The notes under the pieces were generated by a model. The model saw only the letters and a list, made by a program, of their open reading frames with translations. It made no database searches and was not told where the DNA came from. A DNA stretch of 64,000 bases from Massiliimalia massiliensis. Lineage in GTDB: Bacteria; Bacillota; Clostridia; Oscillospirales; Ruminococcaceae. The stretch is taken from positions 496,001-560,000 of the forward strand of contig NZ_FUHT01000004.1 in the NCBI RefSeq assembly GCF_900155615.1. Reading direction: 5' to 3'. The position numbers were made by a program, and so were the translations under genes. Below, piece by piece: positions 7,851 through 14,605 of the stretch (the stretch's first letter is position 1; each line of letters opens with the position of its first letter).

Positions 7851-9031
7851 AAAGAATGAATCAAATGGAGAATGACAGTGTTATTTTAGAGCATCTGGGC
7901 GATGAAAATGAAAAATATATGGGTGCGGTGGTTCCGCCTGTCTACCTGACGTCCCTGCATGTTTTTGATACGGCTGAGGAATATCTGAATTTTGACGCTT
8001 CCAAGGAAGGGGCTTATATTTACGGGCGGGTATCAAACCCGACGGTAGAGATTGCCGAACGGAAGATCGCGGCTTTGGAACGGGGAGAACGGGCGCTTCT
8101 GTTTTCCTCCGGGATGGCGGCAACCAGCAGTGCAATCATGGCAGCCTGCAAAGCCGGAAGTCATATCATCTGTATGAATAATGCCTATGGGCCGGTTAAA
8201 ACCTTTATCACCCAGGTCTGTATGAAAAAATTTCAGATGACGGTGTCTTATGTCAAAGGACTTGATATCAGTGAATATGAGCAGGCCATCCGTCCGGAAA
8301 CTGCCCTGATTATCATGGAAAGCCCTTCCACCTTTGCTTTTTCTGTGACGCCGATCCGTCAAGTGACTGCCCTTGCGAAAAAGCACGGCATTAAGACCTA
8401 TATTGATAATACCTACTGTACCCCAATTTTCCAGAAGCCATTGGAAATGGGGGTTGACCTGGTAATGCATACCCTTTCCAAATATATGGGAGGACATTCC
8501 GATATTATCGGCGGTGTTCTGGTTTCAAAGGACGCAGGGCTAATGGATTATATTCAGTCGAATATGCGGGAGCTTTACGGAGGTATTATGGGGCCGATGG
8601 AGGCCTGGCTGGTGCTGAGAGGGCTGCGCACGCTGTCTGTCAGGGTCAAGGCACACCAGGATACAGCGATGGCTGTAGCGGAATTTTTGGAAAAGCAGGA
8701 TAAGGTATCCTGTGTGCGGTATACTGGGCTAAAGTCCCATCCGCAGCATGATCTGATTGCAGCCCAGCAGACGGGCCATACGGGGTTAATGACCTTCGAT
8801 TTGGACGGCGAAAAATCGAACGCCCTAAAACTGGTCAATAAGCTGCGCTATTTTAAAATCGGCTGTTCCTGGGGCGGATTTGAAAGCCTGGCAATCCCTG
8901 TGATGTACAAGGCTTCCAGGGAGGAACTGGATTTTCTCGGACTGAGCGGCAGTACGATCCGGATTCACTGCGGGCTGGAGGATCAAGAAGTTTTACTGGA
9001 GGATTTGGATCAGGCGCTGAGGAGTCTTTGA
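7847..9031 (+). CDS. Cys/Met-metabolism PLP enzyme (methionine gamma-lyase / cystathionine gamma-synthase family)
   Basis: This PLP-dependent enzyme of sulfur amino-acid metabolism belongs to the trans-sulfuration (Cys/Met) family. It has 394 aa, with the PLP-binding Lys212 in HTLSKYMGGHSD and family signatures YGRVSNPTVEIAERKIAALE, LLFSSGMAA and YIDNTYCTP. It could be a methionine gamma-lyase, a cystathionine beta/gamma-lyase or an O-acylhomoserine sulfhydrylase; sequence reading alone does not decide. The start overlaps the nth stop (ATGA at 7847-7850), with alternative ATGs 9 and 18 nt later. Confidence 0.85.
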   Translation: MKRMNQMENDSVILEHLGDENEKYMGAVVPPVYLTSLHVFDTAEEYLNFDASKEGAYIYGRVSNPTVEIAERKIAALERGERALLFSSGMAATSSAIMAACKAGSHIICMNNAYGPVKTFITQVCMKKFQMTVSYVKGLDISEYEQAIRPETALIIMESPSTFAFSVTPIRQVTALAKKHGIKTYIDNTYCTPIFQKPLEMGVDLVMHTLSKYMGGHSDIIGGVLVSKDAGLMDYIQSNMRELYGGIMGPMEAWLVLRGLRTLSVRVKAHQDTAMAVAEFLEKQDKVSCVRYTGLKSHPQHDLIAAQQTGHTGLMTFDLDGEKSNALKLVNKLRYFKIGCSWGGFESLAIPVMYKASREELDFLGLSGSTIRIHCGLEDQEVLLEDLDQALRSL

Positions 9032-9080
9032 TCAGTGCTTCAGTCTTAATATTTAGACAAATAGCTGTAAAAGGAGATAT

Positions 9081-9344
9081 ATGATGGACTTTTGCTTTTT
9101 CTGGAAAGAAGTGCTCATTACGCAGTCTGCCTTAAAGTATGGTCTAGTTAAAAAGTCATTTGAAGAGAACAAAATACCCTATAAAGTTAAAATTGTTAAT
9201 AACGGAAATAATGCCCGAACAAACGGGATATTAGTAGGGCAAATTGGAGAACGACCTGAACTTGAAATAATCTATTATTTGTATGTGAAGAAGCAGAATT
9301 TGGATTTGGCAAAATTGATTGTCAGAAATATAAAAGCAGAATAA
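9081..9344 (+). CDS. Small DUF2007-like protein (putative signal-transducing family)
   Basis: This 87-aa protein is preceded by a strong AAGGAGA site. The layout (WKEVLITQS at the start, a central IPYKVKIVNN and a late YYLYVKKQNLDLAKLIV) resembles small DUF2007 proteins, which have a ferredoxin-like fold and no known activity. No membrane segment or catalytic motif is visible. It is noticeably more A+T-rich than its neighbours. No separate promoter is obvious before it, so it may be read with nth and the PLP enzyme. The family assignment is tentative. Confidence 0.65.
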   Translation: MMDFCFFWKEVLITQSALKYGLVKKSFEENKIPYKVKIVNNGNNARTNGILVGQIGERPELEIIYYLYVKKQNLDLAKLIVRNIKAE

Positions 9345-9358
9345 ATCTAAAAAAATGC

Positions 9359-9387
9359 TTGACAAAATTCTGCATAGTCTGTATAAT
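9359..9387 (+). promoter_or_regulatory. Promoter of the tRNA cluster
   Basis: TTGACA (9359-9364), a 17-nt spacer and TATAAT (9382-9387): a perfect consensus. A GC-rich leader hairpin (GTGGCTCCG-AAA-CGGGGCTAC) lies between the likely start site and the first tRNA. Confidence 0.9.
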
Positions 9388-9422
9388 AATATGCGTGGCT
9401 CCGAAACGGGGCTACGTAAGAT

Positions 9423-9499
9423 CGAGGTGTGGCTCAGTTTGGTAGAGCGCTGCGTTCGGGACGCAGAGGCCGTGGGTTCAAGTCCCGTCACCTCGACCA
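9423..9499 (+). tRNA. tRNA-Pro (CGG)
   Basis: 77 nt with the CCA end encoded. Acceptor CGAGGTG pairs with CACCTCG; the anticodon loop TTCGGGA gives anticodon CGG (reads CCG, proline); the T-arm is GTGGGTTCAAGTCCCGT. Confidence 0.95.
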
Positions 9500-9502
9500 A
9501 TA

Positions 9503-9540
9503 AAGCCTGTATATCCTTTTGGATAGGGTGTACAGGTTTT
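9503..9540 (+). terminator. Terminator-like hairpin between tRNA-Pro and tRNA-Val
   Basis: AAGCCTGTA (9503-9511) pairs with TACAGGTTT (9531-9539), with an inner TATCC/GGATA helix and trailing T residues. There is no promoter in the 47 nt before the next tRNA, so this is either leaky or a processing hairpin. Confidence 0.5.
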
Positions 9541-9546
9541 CTGTTT

Positions 9547-9623
9547 GGAGGCATAGCTCAGCTGGTTAGAGCGTTCGCTTCACATGCGAGAGGTCGTGGG
9601 TTCGAGTCCCTCTGCCTCTACCA
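9547..9623 (+). tRNA. tRNA-Val (CAC)
   Basis: 77 nt, CCA encoded. Acceptor GGAGGCA pairs with TGCCTCT (one G-T); the anticodon loop TTCACAT gives CAC (reads GTG, valine). Confidence 0.93.
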
Positions 9624-9646
9624 AACGGATTTTTATAGCTTCAGAT

Positions 9647-9723
9647 GAAGGCGTAGCTCAGCTGGTTAGAGTACCTGCTTGACATGCAGGGGGTCGGTGG
9701 TTCAAGTCCACTCGTCTTCACCA
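9647..9723 (+). tRNA. tRNA-Val (GAC)
   Basis: 77 nt, CCA encoded. Acceptor GAAGGCG pairs with CGTCTTC (one G-T); the anticodon loop TTGACAT gives GAC (reads GTC/GTT, valine). Confidence 0.93.
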
Positions 9724-9732
9724 AAACGCCCG

Positions 9733-9764
9733 GAACCGCCTTAAATAGGCGGTTCTGTTTTTTT
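9733..9764 (+). terminator. Terminator of the tRNA cluster
   Basis: 9-bp stem GAACCGCCT/AGGCGGTTC (9733-9741 with 9747-9755) followed by TGTTTTTTT. Confidence 0.9.
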
Positions 9765-9809
9765 ATCCCCGAAAAATTCTTATGTAGCTTTCAATCAGTT
9801 TGACAGCAA

Positions 9810-9842
9810 AAGGAGCAGACGCCTATTCAGCGTCTGCTCCTT
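9810..9842 (-). terminator. Terminator hairpin overlapping the end of the small reading frame
   Basis: A long perfect stem AAGGAGCAGACGC/GCGTCTGCTCCTT (9810-9822 with 9830-9842). On the minus strand it is followed by TTTTGCTG. The stop codon of the small reading frame falls in its loop. Confidence 0.65.
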
Positions 9843-9974
9843 CGCCGCCAGGGCCGTCCCGGCGGTCACGATGATCGGGATAATACTTTAAATTAGGGTT
9901 TGTCCATTGATTATCAGCAGCCGATTTTTTTTCAGTTGATTTTTCCGGAGCCTTGGATTTGTTTTCTCGTTCAT
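9823..9974 (-). pseudogene. Small basic protein with an apparent one-base frameshift after the start
   Basis: On the minus strand an ATG at 9974-9972 has AAGGAAG 8 nt upstream, but its own frame gives no protein-like product. One frame over, a clear coding pattern runs to TAG at 9825-9823: KSKAPEKSTEKKSAADN, then NPNLKYYPDHRDRRDGPGG near the end. Adding one A to the A-run four codons in (GAGAAAAC) would join the ATG to this frame and give a protein of about 50 aa starting MNEKNKSKAPEK. So either the gene has a one-base deletion or the sequence has an indel error. I recognise no function. It is the second gene of a minus-strand pair. Confidence 0.55.
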
Positions 9975-10009
9975 AGCACTACTTCCTTTTGCGTTATGAA
10001 TAAGCAGTT

Positions 10010-10162
10010 TTAAGCGTTTTCGCCTTCTTCAACAATTTTCTCCAGAACTGAAATCAGCTCCGGAAGCGTATTTAGCGTAATATTCCGGGAAAGGATTTCG
10101 TTCTTCAGATCGATTGGGAGAGATTCAAACTGTTCTTGAATTTTAGGGCCAATAGTAGACAT
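10010..10162 (-). CDS. Small hypothetical protein (50 aa)
   Basis: Unrecognised. ATG 10162 is preceded by GAGGTG on the minus strand; an upstream start at 10201 lacks such a site and overlaps the predicted promoter. The product (MSTIGPKIQEQFESLPIDLK and 30 more residues, ending EEGENA) is acidic and soluble, with likely amphipathic helices. It is first in a pair with the frameshifted small gene, behind a sigma-G-like promoter, so forespore expression is a reasonable guess. Confidence 0.6.
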   Translation of the reverse strand: MSTIGPKIQEQFESLPIDLKNEILSRNITLNTLPELISVLEKIVEEGENA

Positions 10163-10189
10163 CACAACACCTCGTTTCAAATTTATCAT

Positions 10190-10218
10190 TAGTATATCCA
10201 AAAGCGCGGCAAAAATGC
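10190..10218 (-). promoter_or_regulatory. Possible sigma-G/sigma-F-type promoter of the small-protein pair
   Basis: On the minus strand GCATT (10218-10214) is followed after 17 nt by TATACTA (10196-10190), close to the forespore consensus (GCATR-N17/18-CATACTA). The -10 region also reads GGATATACT, fitting the sigma-F pattern GGnnAnAnT. No vegetative -35 box is present at the right distance. Confidence 0.45.
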
Positions 10219-10310
10219 TTTTGGCGGGATATTTGCCGGTAATCGGAAATCGGCTCCGGGAGAGAAAAAAGCAGGAGTACCCCTTTTCACAAAAACTTTA
10301 CATCTCCGGT

Positions 10311-10339
10311 TTGTATCTTTCGAACAAGTGTGCTATAAT
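10311..10339 (+). promoter_or_regulatory. Promoter of the zinc-ribbon membrane protein gene
   Basis: TTGTAT (10311-10316), 17 nt, TATAAT (10334-10339) with an extended TGC, the same core as before nth. Confidence 0.8.
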
Positions 10340-10387
10340 AGGACATAAAAATAAAGCATAATTCACATGAAGTGGATGGAGGATTTT

Positions 10388-11404
10388 ATGGGGAAATATC
10401 AGGACGTCACCTGTCCGATTTGTCATAAGCCAATTGAAAATGGGGAACCGATTGCAATCTGCCCGGAATGCGGTGCGCCCTACCATAAAGCCTGTGTGGA
10501 GAAAACAGGGAAATGTGTCCGCGATGACCTGCACGCGGCCGGAAAGGCGTGGGAGCCTCCGAAAAAGGAGCAGGAGACCTATACCCGGACAGACGTACCG
10601 AACCGGTGCAGCCGCTGCGGCAGCCTGAATCCACCTCAGGGATTGTTCTGCGAGGTCTGCGGCAACCCGCTGCGTACGGTGAAGCAAAACCCGAATGACC
10701 CGGTTCGAAACGACCAGGCAAGCTACCACGGGAACGCGGGCGTAAATATCGGACAGAATCCGCCCGGCGGGAAGGGGTATCAGAGCCCGCCGCCTCAGAT
10801 GGCTTATAATCCGTTTACTACGCCGTTCGGAGGAGTGAATCCGGATGAAAACATAGACGAGGTTCCGGTACGGGATGTCGCGATTTTTGTAGGGCAGAAC
10901 AGCTCCTACTTTATTCCTAAATTTAAACAGTTCAGCGAAAACAAGAGCTGGTTCAGCTTTAATTTCGCGGCGATGTTTTTTCATGGCTTTTATTTCCTTT
11001 ACCGGAAAATGTATCTATGGGGAGTTTTGTTTCTTGTTGTAATGCTGGCGCTGGATGTGCCGAATATCCTGACAACAATTGACATGGCCCGCCAGATGGT
11101 TGATCCAAGCGCTGAAGCCTGGTTTAACAGCCAGCAGCTTCTTGTGATCGGAAATACCTTTTCCATGATTTCGATTTTTGTCCGGTTTGTCTCCGGGGTG
11201 TTGGCAAACCGCCTTTATAAAGGATATGCCATGGGTTCTATTCAAAAGCTTAAGGATAAAAACCCGGATCATGACGCCTATGTCGCGGCGCTTACAAAGC
11301 ATGGATCGGTTTCTACCAAGCTGATCATGATCTGCCTGGGGGTATATCTGGTATCGATGTTCGCCCTCTCTTTCCTGATCATGAGCGTCGGAATAGGAAT
11401 ATAA
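10388..11404 (+). CDS. RING/zinc-ribbon protein with membrane domain (DUF2628-like)
   Basis: The 338-aa product starts at ATG 10388 (GGAGG 5 nt upstream). The N-terminus is a prokaryotic RING-like zinc finger (CPICHKPIENGEP, CPECGAPYHKAC, and a further Cys in KTGKC). A linker with a second zinc ribbon follows (CSRCGS...CEVCGNPL, about residues 76-97), then a Pro/Gly/Asn-rich stretch. The C-terminal half has FSFNFAAMFFHGFYFLYRKM and three or four membrane helices, as in DUF2628 proteins. The topology suggests a cytosolic double zinc module tethered to the membrane. The function is unknown. It is monocistronic. Confidence 0.8.
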   Translation: MGKYQDVTCPICHKPIENGEPIAICPECGAPYHKACVEKTGKCVRDDLHAAGKAWEPPKKEQETYTRTDVPNRCSRCGSLNPPQGLFCEVCGNPLRTVKQNPNDPVRNDQASYHGNAGVNIGQNPPGGKGYQSPPPQMAYNPFTTPFGGVNPDENIDEVPVRDVAIFVGQNSSYFIPKFKQFSENKSWFSFNFAAMFFHGFYFLYRKMYLWGVLFLVVMLALDVPNILTTIDMARQMVDPSAEAWFNSQQLLVIGNTFSMISIFVRFVSGVLANRLYKGYAMGSIQKLKDKNPDHDAYVAALTKHGSVSTKLIMICLGVYLVSMFALSFLIMSVGIGI

Positions 11405-11411
11405 AAAGTAC

Positions 11412-11440
11412 TTGACAGAACCTGCCGGACAAGGTATAAT
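11412..11440 (+). promoter_or_regulatory. Promoter of rpsF-ssb-rpsR
   Basis: TTGACA (11412-11417), 17 nt, TATAAT (11435-11440): perfect consensus. Confidence 0.92.
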
Positions 11441-11455
11441 ATTTCTGTTATCCTT

Positions 11456-11477
11456 GCTCTGCGTTACGGCGCAGGGC
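11456..11477 (+). promoter_or_regulatory. Leader hairpin before rpsF (possible S6:S18 autoregulatory site)
   Basis: GCTCTGCG (11456-11463) pairs with CGCAGGGC (11470-11477) around the loop TTACGG. Leaders of rpsF operons in many bacteria bind the S6:S18 pair; this hairpin is in the right place, but I could not confirm the known motif. Confidence 0.4.
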
Positions 11478-11503
11478 CAAAGTCCAAAAGGAGGTGCTTT
11501 TCA

Positions 11504-11806
11504 ATGGCAAAATTGGAACAGAGCTATGAATCAATCATCATTTTAAGTACTAAATTAGGTGAAGATGGTATCAAAGCCACAGTTGCAAAATTCACTGACA
11601 TGATTTCTAAGGCTGCAACCTTGGATTCTGTTGATGAATGGGGTAAACGCAGACTCGCTTATGCGATCAATTATGAACATGACGGCTACTATGTTATGTT
11701 TAACTTTACCAGCAAACCGGATTTCCCGGCAGAGTTGGATCGTGTTTACAAGATTACTGACGGCGTAATTCGTTCTATGATTATTGCAAAATCAGAAGAA
11801 AAGTAG
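11504..11806 (+). CDS. rpsF: 30S ribosomal protein bS6
   Basis: bS6 binds bS18 on the platform of the small ribosomal subunit. The 100-aa product has the typical N-terminal YESIIILSTKL strand and the central WGKRRLAYAINYEHDGYYVMF. AAAGGAGG precedes the start. It is first in the rpsF-ssb-rpsR operon, the usual order in Firmicutes. Confidence 0.97.
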   Translation: MAKLEQSYESIIILSTKLGEDGIKATVAKFTDMISKAATLDSVDEWGKRRLAYAINYEHDGYYVMFNFTSKPDFPAELDRVYKITDGVIRSMIIAKSEEK

Positions 11807-11819
11807 GAGTTGATTGGTT

Positions 11820-12263
11820 ATGTTGAACAAGGCGATTTTAATGGGAAGGCTGGCGGCTGACCCAGAGCTTCGTCAAACTCCGAATGGCGTATCTGTTACG
11901 GCGTTTCGCATTGCAGTAAACCGTACCTATAACCGTGACCTGACCGACTGGATTGATATTGTCGCTTGGCGGCAGCAGGCTGAATTTGTCTGCAAATATT
12001 TCCAGAAGGGCAGTATGATTATCGTAGAAGGTTCAATCCAGACCAGAAACTACGAGGATAAAAACGGAAATAAACGGACTGCTGTGGAAGTAGTGGCGGA
12101 TCAGGTGCATTTTGCAGAAAGTAAGAACGCACAGAGATCAAGTTCTCAGAATTTTCCGTTGCCGACTGAGATGAACGAACCCGCTAAGGGAACCGGATTT
12201 TCCGTTGGGAATATGGACGATTATGAGGAATTGGATACCGATGACGGCGACCTGCCGTTTTAA
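11820..12263 (+). CDS. ssb: Single-stranded DNA-binding protein
   Basis: SSB coats single-stranded DNA in replication, recombination and repair. It has 147 aa from ATG 11820 (MLNKAILMGRLAADPELR), which matches family N-termini; a TTG 6 nt upstream is possible. The OB fold occupies about residues 1-105, followed by a flexible linker and the acidic partner-binding tip DDGDLPF. It lies between rpsF and rpsR. Confidence 0.97.
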   Translation: MLNKAILMGRLAADPELRQTPNGVSVTAFRIAVNRTYNRDLTDWIDIVAWRQQAEFVCKYFQKGSMIIVEGSIQTRNYEDKNGNKRTAVEVVADQVHFAESKNAQRSSSQNFPLPTEMNEPAKGTGFSVGNMDDYEELDTDDGDLPF

Positions 12264-12290
12264 TCACTAAAAGAGGGAGGTACTTGAAAG

Positions 12291-12527
12291 ATGGAAAGAA
12301 ACAACAACCGTGGGAAACGTTCCCGCAGAAAAGTTTGTGCTTTTTGCGTAGACAAGGTTTCTGAAATTGATTATAAAGATGTTGCAAAGCTGAGAAGATA
12401 CTTGTCGGAAAGAGGAAAAATCGTTCCGAGACGTGTCACCGGCACATGTGCGCGCCATCAGCGTCAGCTGACTATTGCGATCAAGCGTGCTCGCCACATT
12501 GCTTTGCTGCCATATGTAAGTGAATAA
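12291..12527 (+). CDS. rpsR: 30S ribosomal protein bS18
   Basis: bS18 is the platform partner of bS6. The 78-aa basic protein has the core [18 protein letters not shown] and [14 protein letters not shown]. Cysteines in VCAFC, together with the later Cys in GTC, suggest the zinc-binding (C+) form. It is third in the operon and followed by a strong terminator. Confidence 0.97.
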   Translation: MERNNNRGKRSRRKVCAFCVDKVSEIDYKDVAKLRRYLSERGKIVPRRVTGTCARHQRQLTIAIKRARHIALLPYVSE

Positions 12528-12553
12528 ACCCACTGCGTATCAGGGAATCGAAG

Positions 12554-12584
12554 ATGGCCATACTGTCAGGGTATGGCCATTTTT
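12554..12584 (+). terminator. Terminator of rpsF-ssb-rpsR
   Basis: 10-bp stem ATGGCCATAC/GTATGGCCAT (12554-12563 with 12571-12580), then TTTT. Confidence 0.9.
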
Positions 12585-12629
12585 ATTTGTCTAATTTGTA
12601 GAATAAATATAAATTTTTAAACATTTCTG

Positions 12630-12658
12630 TTGACATTATAGTAATACTCAATTAAAAT
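12630..12658 (+). promoter_or_regulatory. Promoter of the GAF-domain gene
   Basis: TTGACA (12630-12635), 17 nt, TAAAAT (12653-12658), about 45 nt before the start codon. Confidence 0.8.
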
Positions 12659-12704
12659 ATTTTGTATGCTGTATCAAAAATAAAGGAAGAAGGGGGAAAT
12701 CGGT

Positions 12705-13238
12705 ATGAGTCAGCGCATAGAAGAAGGTCTGAACGATTATGCGGTTTTTGATTGGTCGGTCATGAGCTTTGTGTCGGAAATGCTGGATGAATTCAGCCGA
12801 TATCAAGACCCGAGAGAAGCAATTTATCATATTTTGGAAAGGATCGGCGATATTTATCAGGTTGACCGCGTTTATATCTGTCTGTTTTCCAGCGATGAAG
12901 AGTCCTTTCAAACAGATATCCAGTGGTACAAGGAGGAAGCGGGTCCGGTAAAATGGAGCTATCCGGCCCGGCGTGAACAGGTGCTCTCGATCTTCCAATA
13001 CGGCTGCCTGGCGAAGTACGACCGGGTTTCTGATATTCAGGATGCCGGGGCACGCGCTTATTTTGAGGAAATGAATGTAAAGGCCAGCCTGGAGTATTTG
13101 TTGGTGAAAAACGGCTATGCCTTTGGGTGGATCAGCTTGGACGACTGCCATAAAACACGCCATTGGGAAACACGGGAAATCGAATTGCTCCAGACTGTGG
13201 CCATGCTGTTCCGGGAAAGAACCTATCGTTTGGAATAA
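12705..13238 (+). CDS. Stand-alone GAF-domain protein
   Basis: The 177-aa soluble protein is almost entirely one GAF-like sensory domain: an N-terminal helix (FVSEMLDEFSRYQDPREAIYHILERIGDIYQVDRVYI), a central sheet, and the closing GWISLDDCHKTRHWETREIELLQTVAMLF typical of GAF modules fused to GGDEF or kinase domains. No output domain is attached and no partner gene adjoins it. It could bind a small ligand and act through another protein. It has its own promoter. Confidence 0.75.
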   Translation: MSQRIEEGLNDYAVFDWSVMSFVSEMLDEFSRYQDPREAIYHILERIGDIYQVDRVYICLFSSDEESFQTDIQWYKEEAGPVKWSYPARREQVLSIFQYGCLAKYDRVSDIQDAGARAYFEEMNVKASLEYLLVKNGYAFGWISLDDCHKTRHWETREIELLQTVAMLFRERTYRLE

Positions 13239-13247
13239 GCCGGCTTC

Positions 13248-13276
13248 TTTACAGCTTATTGTTTTTATGTTATACT
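13248..13276 (+). promoter_or_regulatory. Promoter of a short transcript or leader before the HAD gene
   Basis: TTTACA (13248-13253), 17 nt, TATACT (13271-13276) with an extended TGT. It starts about 160 nt before the next gene and just before a terminator-like hairpin. Confidence 0.65.
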
Positions 13277-13337
13277 GGTTTACTGTGAAAATCTTATTAG
13301 GGCGGTTGGGTACAGCCTGCATTTTTATAGAGAGTAT

Positions 13338-13373
13338 AAGCGCTTGCCTTTCGTATGTAGGCAGGCGCTTTTT
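13338..13373 (+). terminator. Terminator or attenuator upstream of the HAD gene
   Basis: 12-bp stem AAGCGCTTGCCT/AGGCAGGCGCTT (13338-13349 with 13359-13370, one G-T), then T residues. It could close the GAF gene, end a small RNA of about 90 nt from the promoter at 13248, or attenuate the HAD-Nudix operon. Confidence 0.8.
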
Positions 13374-13432
13374 GATGGAAAAATAATAAGGAAGAGAACT
13401 GTAAATTTCAAATGAGAGGGAATGTGATTAGG

Positions 13433-14107
13433 ATGGAACGGAAAAGAATCCCATTCCAGGCTGCTGTATTTGACCTGGATGGAACGCTGTTGGACTCAAC
13501 CTATGTATGGGAGTGGGTAGATCAGGAATTTTTATCCCGCCGCGGTATTGCTGTTCCGGCAGATTACATAGAAGCGGTTTGCGCGAAATGCTTTCAGGAA
13601 GCCGCCGACTATACTATAGCGCGGTTTAATTTGTCTGAAAAGGCAGGGGACATTATTCAGGAGTGGCATGACCTGGCCTTTTATCAATATAGTGAGAAGG
13701 TACAGCTAAAATCCTATGCAAAGGAGTATCTGCTGGAACTAAAGGGAGCTGGAGTCCGGCTGGCGGTTGCATCCGGTTTGTCGAAAGACCTGGCTGTCCC
13801 GGTGCTGAAGCGGAATGGGATTTTAGAATTATTCGATCAGTTTAACTATGCCGGCGAGGTGGCAAGGGGAAAGGAATTCCCGGATTTATATCTGCATACG
13901 GCGGAACGGCTTGGCCTTCATCCGTCGGAGTGCATCATGTTTGAAGATGTGCTGCCCGGTGTGCGCAGCGCAAAGCAGGCTGGAATGCAGGTATATGGCG
14001 TTGCCGATTTTTATTCCCAGGGACAGAAAGACGCGATTGTCAGCGCAGCAGACGGCTATCTGGACGATTTCCGTTTGGCGCCGCTGCCGGAAAGGATGTG
14101 CAGATAA
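13433..14107 (+). CDS. HAD-superfamily phosphatase (beta-phosphoglucomutase-like)
   Basis: This is a Mg2+-dependent haloacid-dehalogenase-type hydrolase of 224 aa. Motif I is FDLDGTLLDS (Asp nucleophile), motif II the Ser in VASGLS, and motif III/IV the Lys in ARGKEFPD plus the acidic pair in MFEDVLPGV. The helical cap after motif I marks subfamily I. The substrate is unknown. The frame runs up to ATG 13412 with GTG 13424 between; I prefer ATG 13433 because it gives the usual short lead into motif I. The stop codon abuts the ATG of the Nudix gene, so the pair is cotranscribed. Confidence 0.85.
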   Translation: MERKRIPFQAAVFDLDGTLLDSTYVWEWVDQEFLSRRGIAVPADYIEAVCAKCFQEAADYTIARFNLSEKAGDIIQEWHDLAFYQYSEKVQLKSYAKEYLLELKGAGVRLAVASGLSKDLAVPVLKRNGILELFDQFNYAGEVARGKEFPDLYLHTAERLGLHPSECIMFEDVLPGVRSAKQAGMQVYGVADFYSQGQKDAIVSAADGYLDDFRLAPLPERMCR

Positions 14108-14605
14108 ATGGGGGAATATTGGGATTTGTTCAACCAGGATGGAGAAAAGGTAGGCGAGCTGCTGCGGGACAGTCAGATGCCGCCCGGCTGCTATCACAAG
14201 GTCGTAAGCGTTTGGGTCAGGGATCGCTCGGGGAGATACCTGATGTCCAAGCGCTGCGCGTGGAAGCGCTATCCCAATCTCTGGGAATGTACCGGGGGCT
14301 GTGTGCAGCGCGGGGAATCGGAGCTGGAAGCGGCAGTTCGTGAAATGCGGGAAGAGGTAGGTGTTATATTGGCGCCGCAGGATGGAAGGGTTATCCATTT
14401 CGAACGCCGGGATGAAATTCACGATTTTTATACGGTCTGGTATTTTGAGCTGGATGCTGACCGGCCGGCGTTACAGCTCCAGCCGGAAGAAGTGGCTGAT
14501 GCAAAATGGATGGATATGGACGAGATTGACAGGCTTTGGGAAGAGGAGCAGATGCACCCTCTTTTGGCATATTACAGGGAACTGACGGCTAAATCTGTTC
14601 TTTGA
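14108..14605 (+). CDS. Nudix hydrolase
   Basis: This enzyme probably cleaves a nucleoside-diphosphate-linked compound. The 165-aa protein has the full Nudix box GCVQRGESELEAAVREMREE followed by VGV. The N-terminal EYWDLFNQDGEKVGE resembles Nudix proteins related to isopentenyl-diphosphate isomerase and YfcD. It starts directly at the HAD stop codon. Its 3' end overlaps the 3' end of convergent sigG by 17 nt, and I see no terminator between them. Confidence 0.88.
   Translation: MGEYWDLFNQDGEKVGELLRDSQMPPGCYHKVVSVWVRDRSGRYLMSKRCAWKRYPNLWECTGGCVQRGESELEAAVREMREEVGVILAPQDGRVIHFERRDEIHDFYTVWYFELDADRPALQLQPEEVADAKWMDMDEIDRLWEEEQMHPLLAYYRELTAKSVL

Noticed and set aside
9355-9648. A 97-codon frame through the tRNA cluster
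   Set aside because: It runs across the tRNA-Pro and tRNA-Val genes and their promoter; the RNA genes explain the sequence.
13117-13386. An 89-codon frame after the GAF gene
   Set aside because: Half lies in another frame of the GAF gene and the rest crosses a promoter and terminator; no start signal.
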